The notes under the pieces are model-generated. The model searched no databases, was not told the DNA's origin, and saw nothing but the letters and a program-made list of their open reading frames with translations. Positions 25,399 to 34,025 of a stretch of 64,000 bases of DNA are shown here, piece after piece. The position numbers and the translations under genes are program-made. How positions within the stretch are numbered: the first letter of the stretch is position 1; each line of letters begins with the position of its first letter. This DNA is from Fretibacterium sp. OH1220_COT-178 (lineage in GTDB: Bacteria > Synergistota > Synergistia > Synergistales > Aminobacteriaceae): positions 62,001 to 126,000 of the forward strand of contig NZ_RQYL01000005.1 of assembly GCF_003860125.1 (NCBI RefSeq), given 5' to 3'.

Positions 25399-26310
25399 TC
25401 AGGAAAGGCCCTCGATGATGTCCACCAGCTCCGCGCCGATGCGCTTTTGGGCCTCCCCAGTGCCGGCGCCGATGTGGGGCGTGCAGGAGACGGAGGGGTG
25501 CCGGGCGAGCGCCCAGTTGGGCTCCTTCTCGTCGAGCCAGACGTCCAGGCCTGCGGCCCTTACCTTTCCGGAGTTCAGGGCGTCCAGCAGCGCCGCCTCG
25601 TCCACGTTGCTCCCGCGGGAGACGTTGATGATGACGACGCCGTCCTTCATCTTGGAGATGCTCGCGGCGTCCACCAGCGGTTTGTCCCCGCCGGGCGCGC
25701 ACAGGGTGACGATATCGGACTGCGCGAGCAGCTCGTCCATCGGGACGAAGCGCATCGTCCCGCTCTCCGCGCCCTCGGGCTTGTTGCGGTGGACGACGGA
25801 GAGGACGTTCATGCCCAGCGCCTGCCCCTTTTCCCCGACCATCCGGCCGATGCGGCCGTATCCGATCACGCCCATGGTTTTCCCCGCCAGCTCGAAGCCT
25901 TTGGAGTAGGCCTTCTTCTCCCACCTGTTCTCCCTCATGGTGTGGCCTGCGATGGAGATGTGGCGGGCGCAGGAGAAGAGCAGCGCGACGGCCAGCTCCG
26001 CCACGGCGTTGGAGGAGGCGCGGGGCGTGTTCCGGACCTGCATGCCCGCCGCCTCGGCGTGGTCGACGTCGATGTTGTCCACGCCCACGCCGGCCCGGAG
26101 GATGAGTCTGAGGCGGCCCCCCTTTGCCGCGTCGATCTGGGGCCGCTCGATTTTTGTGGCGGAGCGGACGATGACGGCGTCGAATTCCCGGAGCGCCGGC
26201 CCCAGGGCCTCCGGATCGTAGAACCGCTCCACGACCTCATGGCCGCCCGCGCGAAGCCTTGCCGCCGCGCCCGCGTCCATCCCGTCGGTGACCAAGATTC
26301 TCATGGACAT
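25399..26310 (-). CDS. serA: D-3-phosphoglycerate dehydrogenase (short form)
   Basis: A 303-residue D-2-hydroxyacid dehydrogenase catalysing the first step of serine synthesis. Features are LRAGVGVDNIDVDHAEAAG, the NAD-binding loop GVIGYGRIGRMV, the catalytic arginine in NVSRGSNVDE, and the histidine of TPHIGAGTGEAQ. It lacks the C-terminal ACT regulatory domain and the intervening domain, so serine feedback of the E. coli type is not expected. It stands between serC and a DUF1015 gene, about 96 bases after serC. Confidence 0.9.
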   Translation of the reverse strand: MSMRILVTDGMDAGAAARLRAGGHEVVERFYDPEALGPALREFDAVIVRSATKIERPQIDAAKGGRLRLILRAGVGVDNIDVDHAEAAGMQVRNTPRASSNAVAELAVALLFSCARHISIAGHTMRENRWEKKAYSKGFELAGKTMGVIGYGRIGRMVGEKGQALGMNVLSVVHRNKPEGAESGTMRFVPMDELLAQSDIVTLCAPGGDKPLVDAASISKMKDGVVIINVSRGSNVDEAALLDALNSGKVRAAGLDVWLDEKEPNWALARHPSVSCTPHIGAGTGEAQKRIGAELVDIIEGLS

Positions 26311-26406
26311 AGGAAATTCCCCTTTCCGAAAAAACGGTCTTGGCCGTTCGCCGGAGCGTGCCGCGAAACGGCGCCGCAGTCGAAAAAATCCGACGGAACG
26401 GAGTTT

Positions 26407-27495
26407 TTACGAGCGCCGAGCCTCGTATTGCCGAAGAAAATCGACCAGGGCCTCGACGCCCTCCCTCGGCATCGCGTTGTAGATGGAGGCGCGCAGGCCG
26501 CCGACGCTCCTGTGACCCTTGAGGTTGTCGAACCCTGTGGCCTTGGCGGCGGCCACCACCTCCGCGTCCTCCTCCTTGCTGGGCGTCGCGAACGGCACGT
26601 TCATCAGGGAGCGATCCTCCTTGGACACCGTGCCCCGGAAGAGAGTGCTGCGGTCCAGGAAATCGTAGAGGATCGCGGCCTTCTCGCGGTTGCGCCGGTC
26701 CATCTCGGCCAGGCCGCCCATATCGAGAAGGTACCTGAAGATCTTCCCGCAGCAGTAGATGGCCCAGCAGTTGGGGGTGTTGTAGAGGGAGTCGGCGTCG
26801 GCATGGATCTTGTAGCTGAGGTAGGTCGGCACGGTCGGGGCCAGATCCTCCCGGATCAGGTCCTCCCGGATGATGACGACGGCCATGCCGGCGGGGCCGA
26901 CGTTCTTCTGCACTCCGGCCCAGATGAGCCCGTATCGGTCCACCTCGCAGGGGCGGGAGAGGAACATGGAGGACTGATCGGAGACCAGGACCTTGCCCCG
27001 GGCATCCGGGAGCCGGTAATAGGTGGTGCCGTGGATGGTCTCGTTTTCGCAGATATAGACGTAGTCCGCATTCTCGGGGATGTCTAGGCTGGAGCAGTCG
27101 GGGATGTAGGAGAAGTTCCTGTCCTTGGACGACGCGACAATCCGCACCTCGCCGTACTTCCGTGCCTCGGCGATGGCTTTCTGGGACCAGGCGCCGGTCT
27201 CGACGCAGCAGGCGACGCCGTTCTTCATCAGGTTCATGGGGACCATGGCGAACTGCACGTGTCCGCCGCCCTGGACGAAAAGGATCCTGTAATTGTCCGG
27301 AATGCCCATGAGTTTGCGCAGATCCGCCTTTGCCTCGGCCAGGATGTCCTCGAAGGCCTTGGAACGGTGGCTCATCTCCATGACGCACATGCCGCTTCCG
27401 CGGCAGTTCATCATCTCGGCGGCGATCTCCTCCAGAACGGGCTCGGGCATCATGGCCGGCCCGGCGGAAAAGTTGTACGTGCGACCGTAATTCAT
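26407..27495 (-). CDS. serC: phosphoserine aminotransferase
   Basis: A 362-residue PLP enzyme converting 3-phosphohydroxypyruvate to phosphoserine. It opens with the typical YNFSAGPAMMPEPVLEE. It has GGGHVQFAMVPMNLM for phosphate binding, and the PLP lysine lies in WAGVQKNVGPAG. HRSVGGLRASIYNAM near the end is also diagnostic. It is the first gene of the serC-serA-DUF1015 run. The region upstream (27496-27720) is divergent to the thiamin operon; the ribosome binding site is weak. Confidence 0.95.
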   Translation of the reverse strand: MNYGRTYNFSAGPAMMPEPVLEEIAAEMMNCRGSGMCVMEMSHRSKAFEDILAEAKADLRKLMGIPDNYRILFVQGGGHVQFAMVPMNLMKNGVACCVETGAWSQKAIAEARKYGEVRIVASSKDRNFSYIPDCSSLDIPENADYVYICENETIHGTTYYRLPDARGKVLVSDQSSMFLSRPCEVDRYGLIWAGVQKNVGPAGMAVVIIREDLIREDLAPTVPTYLSYKIHADADSLYNTPNCWAIYCCGKIFRYLLDMGGLAEMDRRNREKAAILYDFLDRSTLFRGTVSKEDRSLMNVPFATPSKEEDAEVVAAAKATGFDNLKGHRSVGGLRASIYNAMPREGVEALVDFLRQYEARRS

Positions 27496-27722
27496 AAGGA
27501 TCAGCTTCTTTCCTTCCGAATTTTGCCGTCGGAACGGGGCGGCGAGCTCTTCCCCACGCCGCGGCCTCGGGCTCCCCCCGCGGATGTCGGGGGCCTCTCG
27601 CAGCGCAGCGCTACTATATCAAACGCCGACGGCCCCGACAAGGTAAGGTTTTCCGGGGGAATCCCGGCCCTGCAGAACGGGCGTGCTTCCCGTCGTTCCC
27701 TTCGACGGAAGGGGCCCGGCGT

Positions 27723-27751
27723 TTGACTTTATCCCTGCCTTGCCCTAAAAT
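27723..27751 (+). promoter_or_regulatory. sigma-70 promoter of the thiamin riboswitch operon
   Basis: TTGACT (27723-27728) and TAAAAT (27746-27751) are separated by exactly 17 bases. A perfect 8-bp inverted repeat (ATTCGACT, CAC, AGTCGAAT at 27750-27768) overlaps the predicted start site near 27758. It could be an operator, or the first hairpin of the leader RNA. Confidence 0.6.
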
Positions 27752-27770
27752 TCGACTCACAGTCGAATAT

Positions 27771-27853
27771 CGTTTGCGGGGGAACTGAAGTTCGTTGAGA
27801 AGGTTAAAACCTGACCCCTTGAACCTGTCGGTTAATACCGGCGCAGGGAAGCA
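27771..27853 (+). ncRNA. TPP riboswitch (thi box)
   Basis: The leader contains the conserved thi-box elements in order: GCGGGGGAACTG, GTTGAGAAGG, TGACCCCTTGAACCTG, and GGTTAATACCGGCGCAGGGA. These match the TPP-binding aptamer, in which the CTGAGA-like and ACCTGATCTGG-like segments form the pyrimidine- and pyrophosphate-sensing helices. A terminator follows at 27886-27919, so binding of thiamin pyrophosphate should reduce thiD-cytX expression by early termination. Confidence 0.93.
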
Positions 27854-27885
27854 AAGCCGTAAGCGCACAGCGTTTCGTTGGATTC

Positions 27886-27919
27886 GGGGCGCCTTCCTTG
27901 ACTCGGAGGGCGCCCTTTT
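27886..27919 (+). terminator. riboswitch-controlled terminator
   Basis: GGGCGCC with TTCC at 27887-27897 pairs with GGA and GGGCGCCC at 27905-27915, followed by TTTTATTATT. It lies between the TPP aptamer and the thiD ribosome binding site (AAAGGAGG) and is the likely expression platform. Confidence 0.8.
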
Positions 27920-27944
27920 ATTATTGAAAGGAGGCGTTTTCGCC

Positions 27945-28766
27945 ATGAAGAAAGTATTGAGCATAGCGGGCTCCGACTGCAGCGGAGGGGCGGGGATCCA
28001 GGCGGATCTGAAGACGTTCTCGGCCCACGGGGTCTTCGGGATGAGCGTCGTCGTCTCGGTGGTGGCGGAGAACACCAGCCGGGTGATCGCCATCCAGGAT
28101 GTGACGCCGGATATGATCGAAAAGCAGATGGACGCCGTCTTCGAGGATATCGAGGTGGATGCCGTCAAGGTGGGGATGCTCTCCACGCCGGACTGCATGA
28201 GGGCCGTGGCGGCGGGACTGAGGCGCTACGCGCCCCGGAATGTGGTGATCGACCCCGTCATGTACGCCAAGAACGGCTGCGCCCTGATGGACCCGAACGC
28301 GGTGGGCTCGTTGATCGAGACGATCGTCCCCCTTGCGGAGGTCCTGACCCCAAACATCCCGGAGGCCGAGCGGATCGCCGGCATGAAGATCGGCTCTCGG
28401 GCCGACATGGAGACGGCGGCGCGCCTCATCCATGCCATGGGGTGCCGGAACGTTCTGGTGAAGGGAGGCCACGCCGTCGGCGACGCCGTCGACGTCCTGT
28501 TCGACGGGACGGAGTTCCGGCGCTTCGAGGCGCGTCGCATCGACACCAGGAACACGCACGGCACGGGCTGCACCTTCTCGTCGGCCATCGCCGCGAACCT
28601 GGCGCTCGGACACGACGTCGCCGGGGCCGTCGCACGGGCGAAGCGCTACGTCACCACGGCCATCGAGCACGCGCTGCCCATCGGCAAGGGGCATGGCCCC
28701 ACGCACCATTTCTACGATCTCTACCGTGAGGGATTGAAGGGGATGGAGAGGGAGGTGGAGGCATGA
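27945..28766 (+). CDS. thiD: hydroxymethylpyrimidine/phosphomethylpyrimidine kinase
   Basis: A 273-residue ribokinase-fold enzyme that phosphorylates HMP and HMP-P for thiamin synthesis. Characteristic motifs are VLSIAGSDCSGGAGIQADLKT at the N-terminus, DPVMYAKNG, TPNIPEAERIAG, LVKGGH and the GTGCTFSSAIAANLA anion-hole loop. The ATG at 27945 sits after AAAGGAGG; the longer open frame runs into the riboswitch. It overlaps cytX by 4 bases (ATGA). Under TPP riboswitch control with a pyrimidine transporter, it suggests salvage of HMP. Confidence 0.95.
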   Translation: MKKVLSIAGSDCSGGAGIQADLKTFSAHGVFGMSVVVSVVAENTSRVIAIQDVTPDMIEKQMDAVFEDIEVDAVKVGMLSTPDCMRAVAAGLRRYAPRNVVIDPVMYAKNGCALMDPNAVGSLIETIVPLAEVLTPNIPEAERIAGMKIGSRADMETAARLIHAMGCRNVLVKGGHAVGDAVDVLFDGTEFRRFEARRIDTRNTHGTGCTFSSAIAANLALGHDVAGAVARAKRYVTTAIEHALPIGKGHGPTHHFYDLYREGLKGMEREVEA

Positions 28767-29968
28767 CCACGGCCGACAGGGTATCCACCTTCAGCCAGAC
28801 GCTCCTGTGGTTCGGGGCCGCCGTCTCCATCGCCGAGATCCTCACCGGGGCGCTGTTGGCGCCCCTCGGGCTGGAGAGGGGGATGGGGGCGATCCTGCTG
28901 GGGCACGTCATCGGGGCCGCACTGCTCCTCCCCGCCGGGCTGATCGGTGCGCGAAGCGGCCTGTCCGCCGCGCGGTCGGTCCGCATCTCCTTCGGCCGGT
29001 ACGGCTCCTACGCCTTCTCCGTCCTCAACCTGATGCAGCTGCTGGGCTGGACGGCCATCATGATCGTCAGCGGGGCCAAGGCCATGGACGGCATCACGGG
29101 GGAGCTCTGGGGGTTCCGGGACGAGGTCCTGGGCTGCGCAGTCATCGGACTTCTGATCGCCCTTTGGGTGCTGATGGGCATCAGGAATCTGGCGCGGGTC
29201 AACGTCGTCGTGGTGACGATGCTCTTCGTGCTCTCCCTGGTCCTGGGCTTCACGGTCTTCGGGCGTCCGCCCCTGGGGGCTCCGGCGGGGGAGCCGATGT
29301 CCTTCGGAGCGGCCGTGGAGCTCAACGTCGCCATGTCGCTCTCCTGGCTGCCCCTCATCTCCGACTACACCCGAAGGCTCCGGCGTCCGTTCTCGGGCAC
29401 GGCGGGAAGCGTGCTGGGCTACTTTGCCGGAAGCGTGCTGATGTTCGCCATCGGCCTGGGGGCCGCCCTCTATGCGGGGACCTCCGACATCGCGCAGATC
29501 CTGCTTTCGGCGGGACTGGGGCTCGTCGCCCTGCTGATCGTCCTGTTCTCCACCGTCACCACGACCTTCCTGGACGTCTACTCGGCCGGGGTGAGCGCGG
29601 CCAACCTCAGCGAGAGCCTGAACGAGAAGGTGATCGCCGTCTTCGTTTGCGTGCTCGGGACCGTTCTGGCCACGTCGGTGCCCATGACGCAGTACGAGAA
29701 CTTCCTGTTCTTCATCGGCTCGGTGTTCGCCCCCCTGTTCGCGATCCTGTTCACGGACTACTGGCTCTTCGGCAGGCGGGAGATCGATCCCGGCTGCGCG
29801 CTGGACCTCAGGAACGCCGTCCTGTGGGCGGCGGGCTTCGCCCTCTATCGGCTGCTCCTGCCCTACAGCTCCCCGGTGGGGATCACCCTGCCGGTGATGC
29901 TGCTGATCGGCGCGCTGAGCTTTGCCGTCGGGCTGGTGGGCCGCAGGAGGTGCCGCCCGCGGGCGTAG
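28763..29968 (+). CDS. cytX: putative hydroxymethylpyrimidine transporter CytX
   Basis: A 401-residue membrane protein with 11-12 hydrophobic segments, of the nucleobase-cation-symport-1 family. CytX-type features include the early FGAAVSIAEILTGALLAPLGL and LSWLPLISDYTRRLR. CytX proteins are repeatedly found under TPP riboswitches next to thiD and are thought to import hydroxymethylpyrimidine. The arrangement here, with start overlapping the thiD stop, supports that role. Substrate assignment rests on context. Confidence 0.9.
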   Translation: MTTADRVSTFSQTLLWFGAAVSIAEILTGALLAPLGLERGMGAILLGHVIGAALLLPAGLIGARSGLSAARSVRISFGRYGSYAFSVLNLMQLLGWTAIMIVSGAKAMDGITGELWGFRDEVLGCAVIGLLIALWVLMGIRNLARVNVVVVTMLFVLSLVLGFTVFGRPPLGAPAGEPMSFGAAVELNVAMSLSWLPLISDYTRRLRRPFSGTAGSVLGYFAGSVLMFAIGLGAALYAGTSDIAQILLSAGLGLVALLIVLFSTVTTTFLDVYSAGVSAANLSESLNEKVIAVFVCVLGTVLATSVPMTQYENFLFFIGSVFAPLFAILFTDYWLFGRREIDPGCALDLRNAVLWAAGFALYRLLLPYSSPVGITLPVMLLIGALSFAVGLVGRRRCRPRA

Positions 29969-30047
29969 CGACGGACGGCCCGCAGACGGCCCGCCCTGCC
30001 GGAGCGATGAAAGATGTTCCTGCGACCGGCGCGATTCCGCCCCTCGC

Positions 30048-30076
30048 TTGACGGTGTGGTGAATCTACTCTAAAAT
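30048..30076 (+). promoter_or_regulatory. sigma-70 promoter of the sugar ABC operon
   Basis: TTGACG (30048-30053) and TAAAAT (30071-30076) are 17 bases apart. Transcription would start near 30083, about 85 bases before the binding-protein ATG. No obvious operator palindrome is visible beside it. Confidence 0.65.
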
Positions 30077-30168
30077 GCAGGCGGCTTCATGAGTTTTTGG
30101 ACTTGAGGTGGGATGTTCGGCGTTTTTTAAATTCCCGTTTTCCGAGGGATCCTGAGGAGGAAAAGTCC

Positions 30169-31251
30169 ATGTTCCTGAAGAAAGGCGCTCTGTTCTCGTG
30201 TGCATTCCTTTTCGTCCTGGCTCTGCTCGCCCTGTCCGGCTGGATTCCCGCCGAAGCGGCGGACAAGAAGGTCTACATCGGCATGTGCATCCATTCCACG
30301 GACAACGAGTACTGGAACCAGGAGGCGGAGGGGGGCAAGGAATTTGCCAAGACCCTGCCCGAGGGCGTTGCCGAGGTGCAGGTCCTGACCTGCGACGGCG
30401 ACGACGAGAAACAGTTGAACGGCATCAAGGCCTTCATCGCCAGCCATCCGGGCGAGTGCATCCTTTATGTCGACCCCAGCAACGCTCCCAACACGGCCGT
30501 CATCGCCGAGGTCTGTGAGGATGCGGGGGTCTACTGGACCAGCGTCTGGCACCTGGCCAAAGGGCTCAACCCCATGAACTACAAGTATTATGTGGCCCAT
30601 CAGTCCGTCGATGGCGTCAAGCAGGGCTACGACATCGCCATCGATCTCTTCAGGAACTTCAAGACGCCCAACAAGGGAAAAATTCTGGCGCTGCAGGGCC
30701 AGCTGGGCAACGATTCCGCGGTGGAACGCTACGAGGGCTTTCAGAAGGCCCTGAAGGAGAACCCCGACGTCGAGCTGCTGGATATGCAGGTCGCCGACTG
30801 GAACCCCCAGAAGGCTCTGAACATCACGGAGACCTGGCTTGCCAAGTTCAATGAGGTCGATGGGATCTGGTGCGCGAACGACGGGATGGCCCTGGGCGCC
30901 ATCCAGGCGCTGAAGGCCAAGGGGCTGAACGGCAAGGTCAAGGTTTGCGGCGTGGACGGCGTCTCGGGGGCGCTCGAGGCCATCGAGGCCGGGGACATGG
31001 TCTGTACCGTCGCGAACAACGGCTACCTCCAGGGCGGCTACGGCGCGGCCTACACGTATGCGGCCCACACCGGCAAGATCGATCCCTCGAAGATGCCGGC
31101 CGAGAAGCGCCTGTTCTACACGGAGGGTTATTTCGTCAACAAGGACAACCTGGCTGCCTACAGGAAGGATTTCGTGGAGAACCGGCCGGTCTACGACTTC
31201 GACAACCTCGATTTCGCCATAGCCCGGCCGATGGCGCTGGACGGAAAGTAG
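30169..31251 (+). CDS. sugar ABC transporter substrate-binding protein (type-1 periplasmic fold)
   Basis: A 360-residue exported protein with a clear signal peptide (basic MFLKK, hydrophobic core, cleavage after AEA near residue 30). The mature part is a ribose-binding-protein-like type I fold: KVYIGMCIHSTDNEYW, VQVLTCDGDDEKQLNGIKAF and VDGIWCANDGMALGAI are typical of the family. The ATG follows GAGGAGG. It is first in an operon with two RbsC-type permeases, an RbsA-type ATPase, split transketolase and an FGGY kinase. The ligand is probably a pentose, ketopentose or pentitol, inferred only from these enzymes. Confidence 0.9.
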   Translation: MFLKKGALFSCAFLFVLALLALSGWIPAEAADKKVYIGMCIHSTDNEYWNQEAEGGKEFAKTLPEGVAEVQVLTCDGDDEKQLNGIKAFIASHPGECILYVDPSNAPNTAVIAEVCEDAGVYWTSVWHLAKGLNPMNYKYYVAHQSVDGVKQGYDIAIDLFRNFKTPNKGKILALQGQLGNDSAVERYEGFQKALKENPDVELLDMQVADWNPQKALNITETWLAKFNEVDGIWCANDGMALGAIQALKAKGLNGKVKVCGVDGVSGALEAIEAGDMVCTVANNGYLQGGYGAAYTYAAHTGKIDPSKMPAEKRLFYTEGYFVNKDNLAAYRKDFVENRPVYDFDNLDFAIARPMALDGK

Positions 31252-31319
31252 GACGCAGGTCCCTTCATTACCTAAAGGACGCGTTCGTTCGGCTTTCGCG
31301 CAATAGCAACACGATCCTT

Positions 31320-31350
31320 GGGGGGACCTTCTGCGGATGGTCCCCCTTTT
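31320..31350 (+). terminator. partial terminator/attenuator after the binding-protein gene
   Basis: GGGGGACC (31321-31328) and GGTCCCCC (31339-31346) form a perfect 8-bp stem with a 10-base loop, followed by TTTT. It lies between the binding protein and the first permease. A leaky terminator here would give the usual excess of binding protein over membrane components. Confidence 0.7.
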
Positions 31351-31369
31351 CCATAAGGAGATTTTTTGC

Positions 31370-32398
31370 ATGAGAGAGGAATCCATTTGCAAGGCCCCGC
31401 AGGCGAAGACGATCGCGGAGGAGTTCGTCGACAGGATCAACGCGGAGCGGAGGCGCGAACACCTGGTGAGGACGGCGCCGCTGATCGTCCTGATCGCTTT
31501 GGCCCTCCTGGGCTCCGTCTTCGTGGAGGGGTTCTTTGGCCTGGCCAATCTGAGAAACCTTCTGAACCAGTCCTCCATCCCTCTGGTTCTGGTGACCGGT
31601 TTGGCCTTCGTTATCCTGGTCGGGAGCATCGATCTCTCGATCGAGGGGGTGATGGGCTTTTCGGGCTCCATCGTCACCCTGATGGTCGCGAACTCCAAGA
31701 ACGCCATGGACCTCGGTTTCTGGGCGATCCCCATCACGATCGCCGCGGGGACGCTCTTCGGCGCTCTCAGCGGCCTTCTGCACGTAAAGCTCCGCATCCC
31801 CTCCTTTATCGTCACCTTCGGCATGGGGAGCGTGGCCACCGGACTGGGGGTCCTGTCCTACCGGGGGATGCCCGCGACGGTGACCGACCCCCTCTTCGCC
31901 TCCATCGCACAGGGCTCGTTCCTGCACATTCCCTACCTGAACTGGATCGCCCTTCTCGTCTTCGGAGCGGGGTGCTTCCTGCAGAACTCCACGGCCTTCG
32001 GCAGGGCGGTCTATGCGATCGGGGACAACGAGGCGGTGGCCCGCTCCAACGGAATCCGTGTCGATCGGGTGAAGATCGAGGCTTTTGCCTGGTGCGCCTG
32101 CTGTGCCGCCATTGCGGGGGTGCTCGGCGCCATTCGCCTGAATCGGGGCGAGGTGATCATCGGCAAGGACAACCTCTTCACGACCATCACGGCTCTGGTC
32201 GTCGGCGGGGTCTCCCTCGCGGGGGGCAGCGGCGGCATGTTCCGCGCGCTGGTCGGGGTCGTCATCGTCACCGTCATCCAGAACTGCATGATCCTGATCG
32301 GAGTGGACCCCTACAAACAGGAGGCCATCAAGGGCGTGATCATCATCCTTGCGGTAGCCCTCAGCGTCTCGCGGGGACGCAGGGTCGTCGTCAAATAG
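31370..32398 (+). CDS. sugar ABC transporter permease (RbsC family), first of two
   Basis: A 342-residue inner-membrane permease with about 8-10 hydrophobic segments. The family signature is LVTGLAFVILVGSIDLSIEGVMGF, and NRGEVIIGKDNLFTTITALVVGGVSLAGGSGG is the usual late motif. The ATG at 31370 follows AAGGAG at 9 bases. It stands directly before the ATPase. The operon encodes a second, different permease after the ATPase, so the two may form a heterodimeric channel. Confidence 0.92.
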   Translation: MREESICKAPQAKTIAEEFVDRINAERRREHLVRTAPLIVLIALALLGSVFVEGFFGLANLRNLLNQSSIPLVLVTGLAFVILVGSIDLSIEGVMGFSGSIVTLMVANSKNAMDLGFWAIPITIAAGTLFGALSGLLHVKLRIPSFIVTFGMGSVATGLGVLSYRGMPATVTDPLFASIAQGSFLHIPYLNWIALLVFGAGCFLQNSTAFGRAVYAIGDNEAVARSNGIRVDRVKIEAFAWCACCAAIAGVLGAIRLNRGEVIIGKDNLFTTITALVVGGVSLAGGSGGMFRALVGVVIVTVIQNCMILIGVDPYKQEAIKGVIIILAVALSVSRGRRVVVK

Positions 32399-32408
32399 GG
32401 GAACGGAG

Positions 32409-33932
32409 ATGGACGAGAAGATTCTGTTTCGGGCGGAGGGAATCGCCAAGCGCTACGGCCCCAATACGGTGTTGAAGGACATCGACCTCGATATCCGGCC
32501 GGGAGAGGTGATGGGGCTGATCGGGGAGAACGGGGCGGGGAAGTCCACGCTGCTGCGGATCCTCGCCGGGGTGGAGGCCGCCGACGAGGGGAGCATGACC
32601 CTTCGCGGGCGGCCCTTCCGGTGCCGCAACATGATCGAGGCCAACCGCATGGGGGTGGGCATGGTCTTCCAGGAGCAGTCCCTGGTCCGCAACCTGACCG
32701 TCGCTCAGAATATGTATCTGGGGCGGGAGGATGCCTTCCGCGAGCGGGGCTTCATCCGCTGGTCCAGGATGAACCGTGCCGCGGGGGAGGCCCTTCGCGA
32801 GATGGGGCTGGATTCGGTCGACCCGATGCGGCCGGTCATGGACCTGAGCTTCGCCCAGCGCCAGATGGTGGAGATCGCCAAGGTGTTCAATGCCGTCGCC
32901 GGCGCGGGCGGCCGTGCGCTCATCCTTCTGGACGAGCCGACCTCCGTGCTGAACGAGCGGGAGGTCGAACAGCTCTTCCTGGAGGTCCGCCGCCTGCGCG
33001 ACGCGGGAAACTCCGTGGTCTTCGTCTCCCATCGTCTCGACGAGGTCCTCGAGATCTCGGACCGCATCTATGTCATGAAGGACGGCCGGCGGGCCGACTG
33101 CCTGCCCCGTTCCGCCGCCGATGCCGCGCTCCTGTACGAGAAGATGGTCGGACGGGAGACGACGGATCGGTATTTCAGGACGCACCTCCAGACGATCCCC
33201 GGAGAAAAGGTTCTGCTGGAGGTGGAGGGGCTGTCGCTGAAGGGCGTGTTCCGCGACGTCTCCTTCCGGCTCCATGAGGGCGAGGTCCTGGGGATCTGCG
33301 GCGTTGAGGGATCCGGAAAGGAGGCCCTCTGCGACGTCCTCGTGGGCGATGTCGGACCCAGCTCCGGGAGCATCGCGATCGGGGGCGTGCCTTGTCGGCT
33401 CGGGTCGCCGCGTCAGGCATTGCGCAGGGGCGTCCTGGCCATCCCCAAGGAGCGCCGCGTCGAGGGGATGGTCGACATCATGAGCGTCTCCGACAACATC
33501 GTGCTCTCGAACCTCGGGGCGGTCAGCCGCTATGGGGTGATCTCCGAGCGGAGGCGCCGTTCGGTCGCCGGGGAATGGGTGAACAAGCTCCGGATCAAAT
33601 GTTCGGGGATCTTCGAGCGCATGGGCCGTCTCAGCGGCGGGAACGCTCAGAAGGTCGTCTTCGCCCGGGCCATGTTGAGCGGGGCCCGAATCCTGATCCT
33701 GAACCATCCGACCCGCGGGGTGGACGTGGGGTCCAAGGAGGAGATCTACGAGCTGATCCGGGAGATGACGGCTCGGAGGATCGCCGTCATCCTGTTGGGG
33801 GATACCCTGGACGAGTGCATAGGGCTTTCGAGCCGCATCCTGGTCATGAAGGACGGGCTCGTCAGCCGCAGCTTCGACAGCCCTGCGGATGCAAAACCCT
33901 CTCAGGTCGAGATCGTACGCTGTATGATGTAG
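32409..33932 (+). CDS. sugar ABC transporter ATPase (RbsA family, duplicated domains)
   Basis: A 507-residue protein with two nucleotide-binding domains in tandem. The first has a full Walker A (GENGAGKST), the signature region LSFAQRQMVEIAK and Walker B ILLDEP. The second has a variant Walker A (GVEGSGKEAL) and signature LSGGNAQKVVFARA. This asymmetry is typical of RbsA-type importers. Start codon 11 bases after the first permease stop. It energises uptake through the permeases at 31370 and 34026. Confidence 0.93.
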   Translation: MDEKILFRAEGIAKRYGPNTVLKDIDLDIRPGEVMGLIGENGAGKSTLLRILAGVEAADEGSMTLRGRPFRCRNMIEANRMGVGMVFQEQSLVRNLTVAQNMYLGREDAFRERGFIRWSRMNRAAGEALREMGLDSVDPMRPVMDLSFAQRQMVEIAKVFNAVAGAGGRALILLDEPTSVLNEREVEQLFLEVRRLRDAGNSVVFVSHRLDEVLEISDRIYVMKDGRRADCLPRSAADAALLYEKMVGRETTDRYFRTHLQTIPGEKVLLEVEGLSLKGVFRDVSFRLHEGEVLGICGVEGSGKEALCDVLVGDVGPSSGSIAIGGVPCRLGSPRQALRRGVLAIPKERRVEGMVDIMSVSDNIVLSNLGAVSRYGVISERRRRSVAGEWVNKLRIKCSGIFERMGRLSGGNAQKVVFARAMLSGARILILNHPTRGVDVGSKEEIYELIREMTARRIAVILLGDTLDECIGLSSRILVMKDGLVSRSFDSPADAKPSQVEIVRCMM

Positions 33933-34025
33933 GGGCTTCGCCCTCTCCGCGGGCTCTCGCCGCGGGGGCGGGGCGAGAAGGGTCTTCCGCTCGTCCCGTT
34001 TTTTGAAACTAGGAGGCATCGGAGT

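Noticed and set aside
33940-34000. GC-rich fold between the ABC ATPase and second permease as a terminator
   Set aside because: No T-run and several mismatched alternatives; the downstream permease belongs to the same system.
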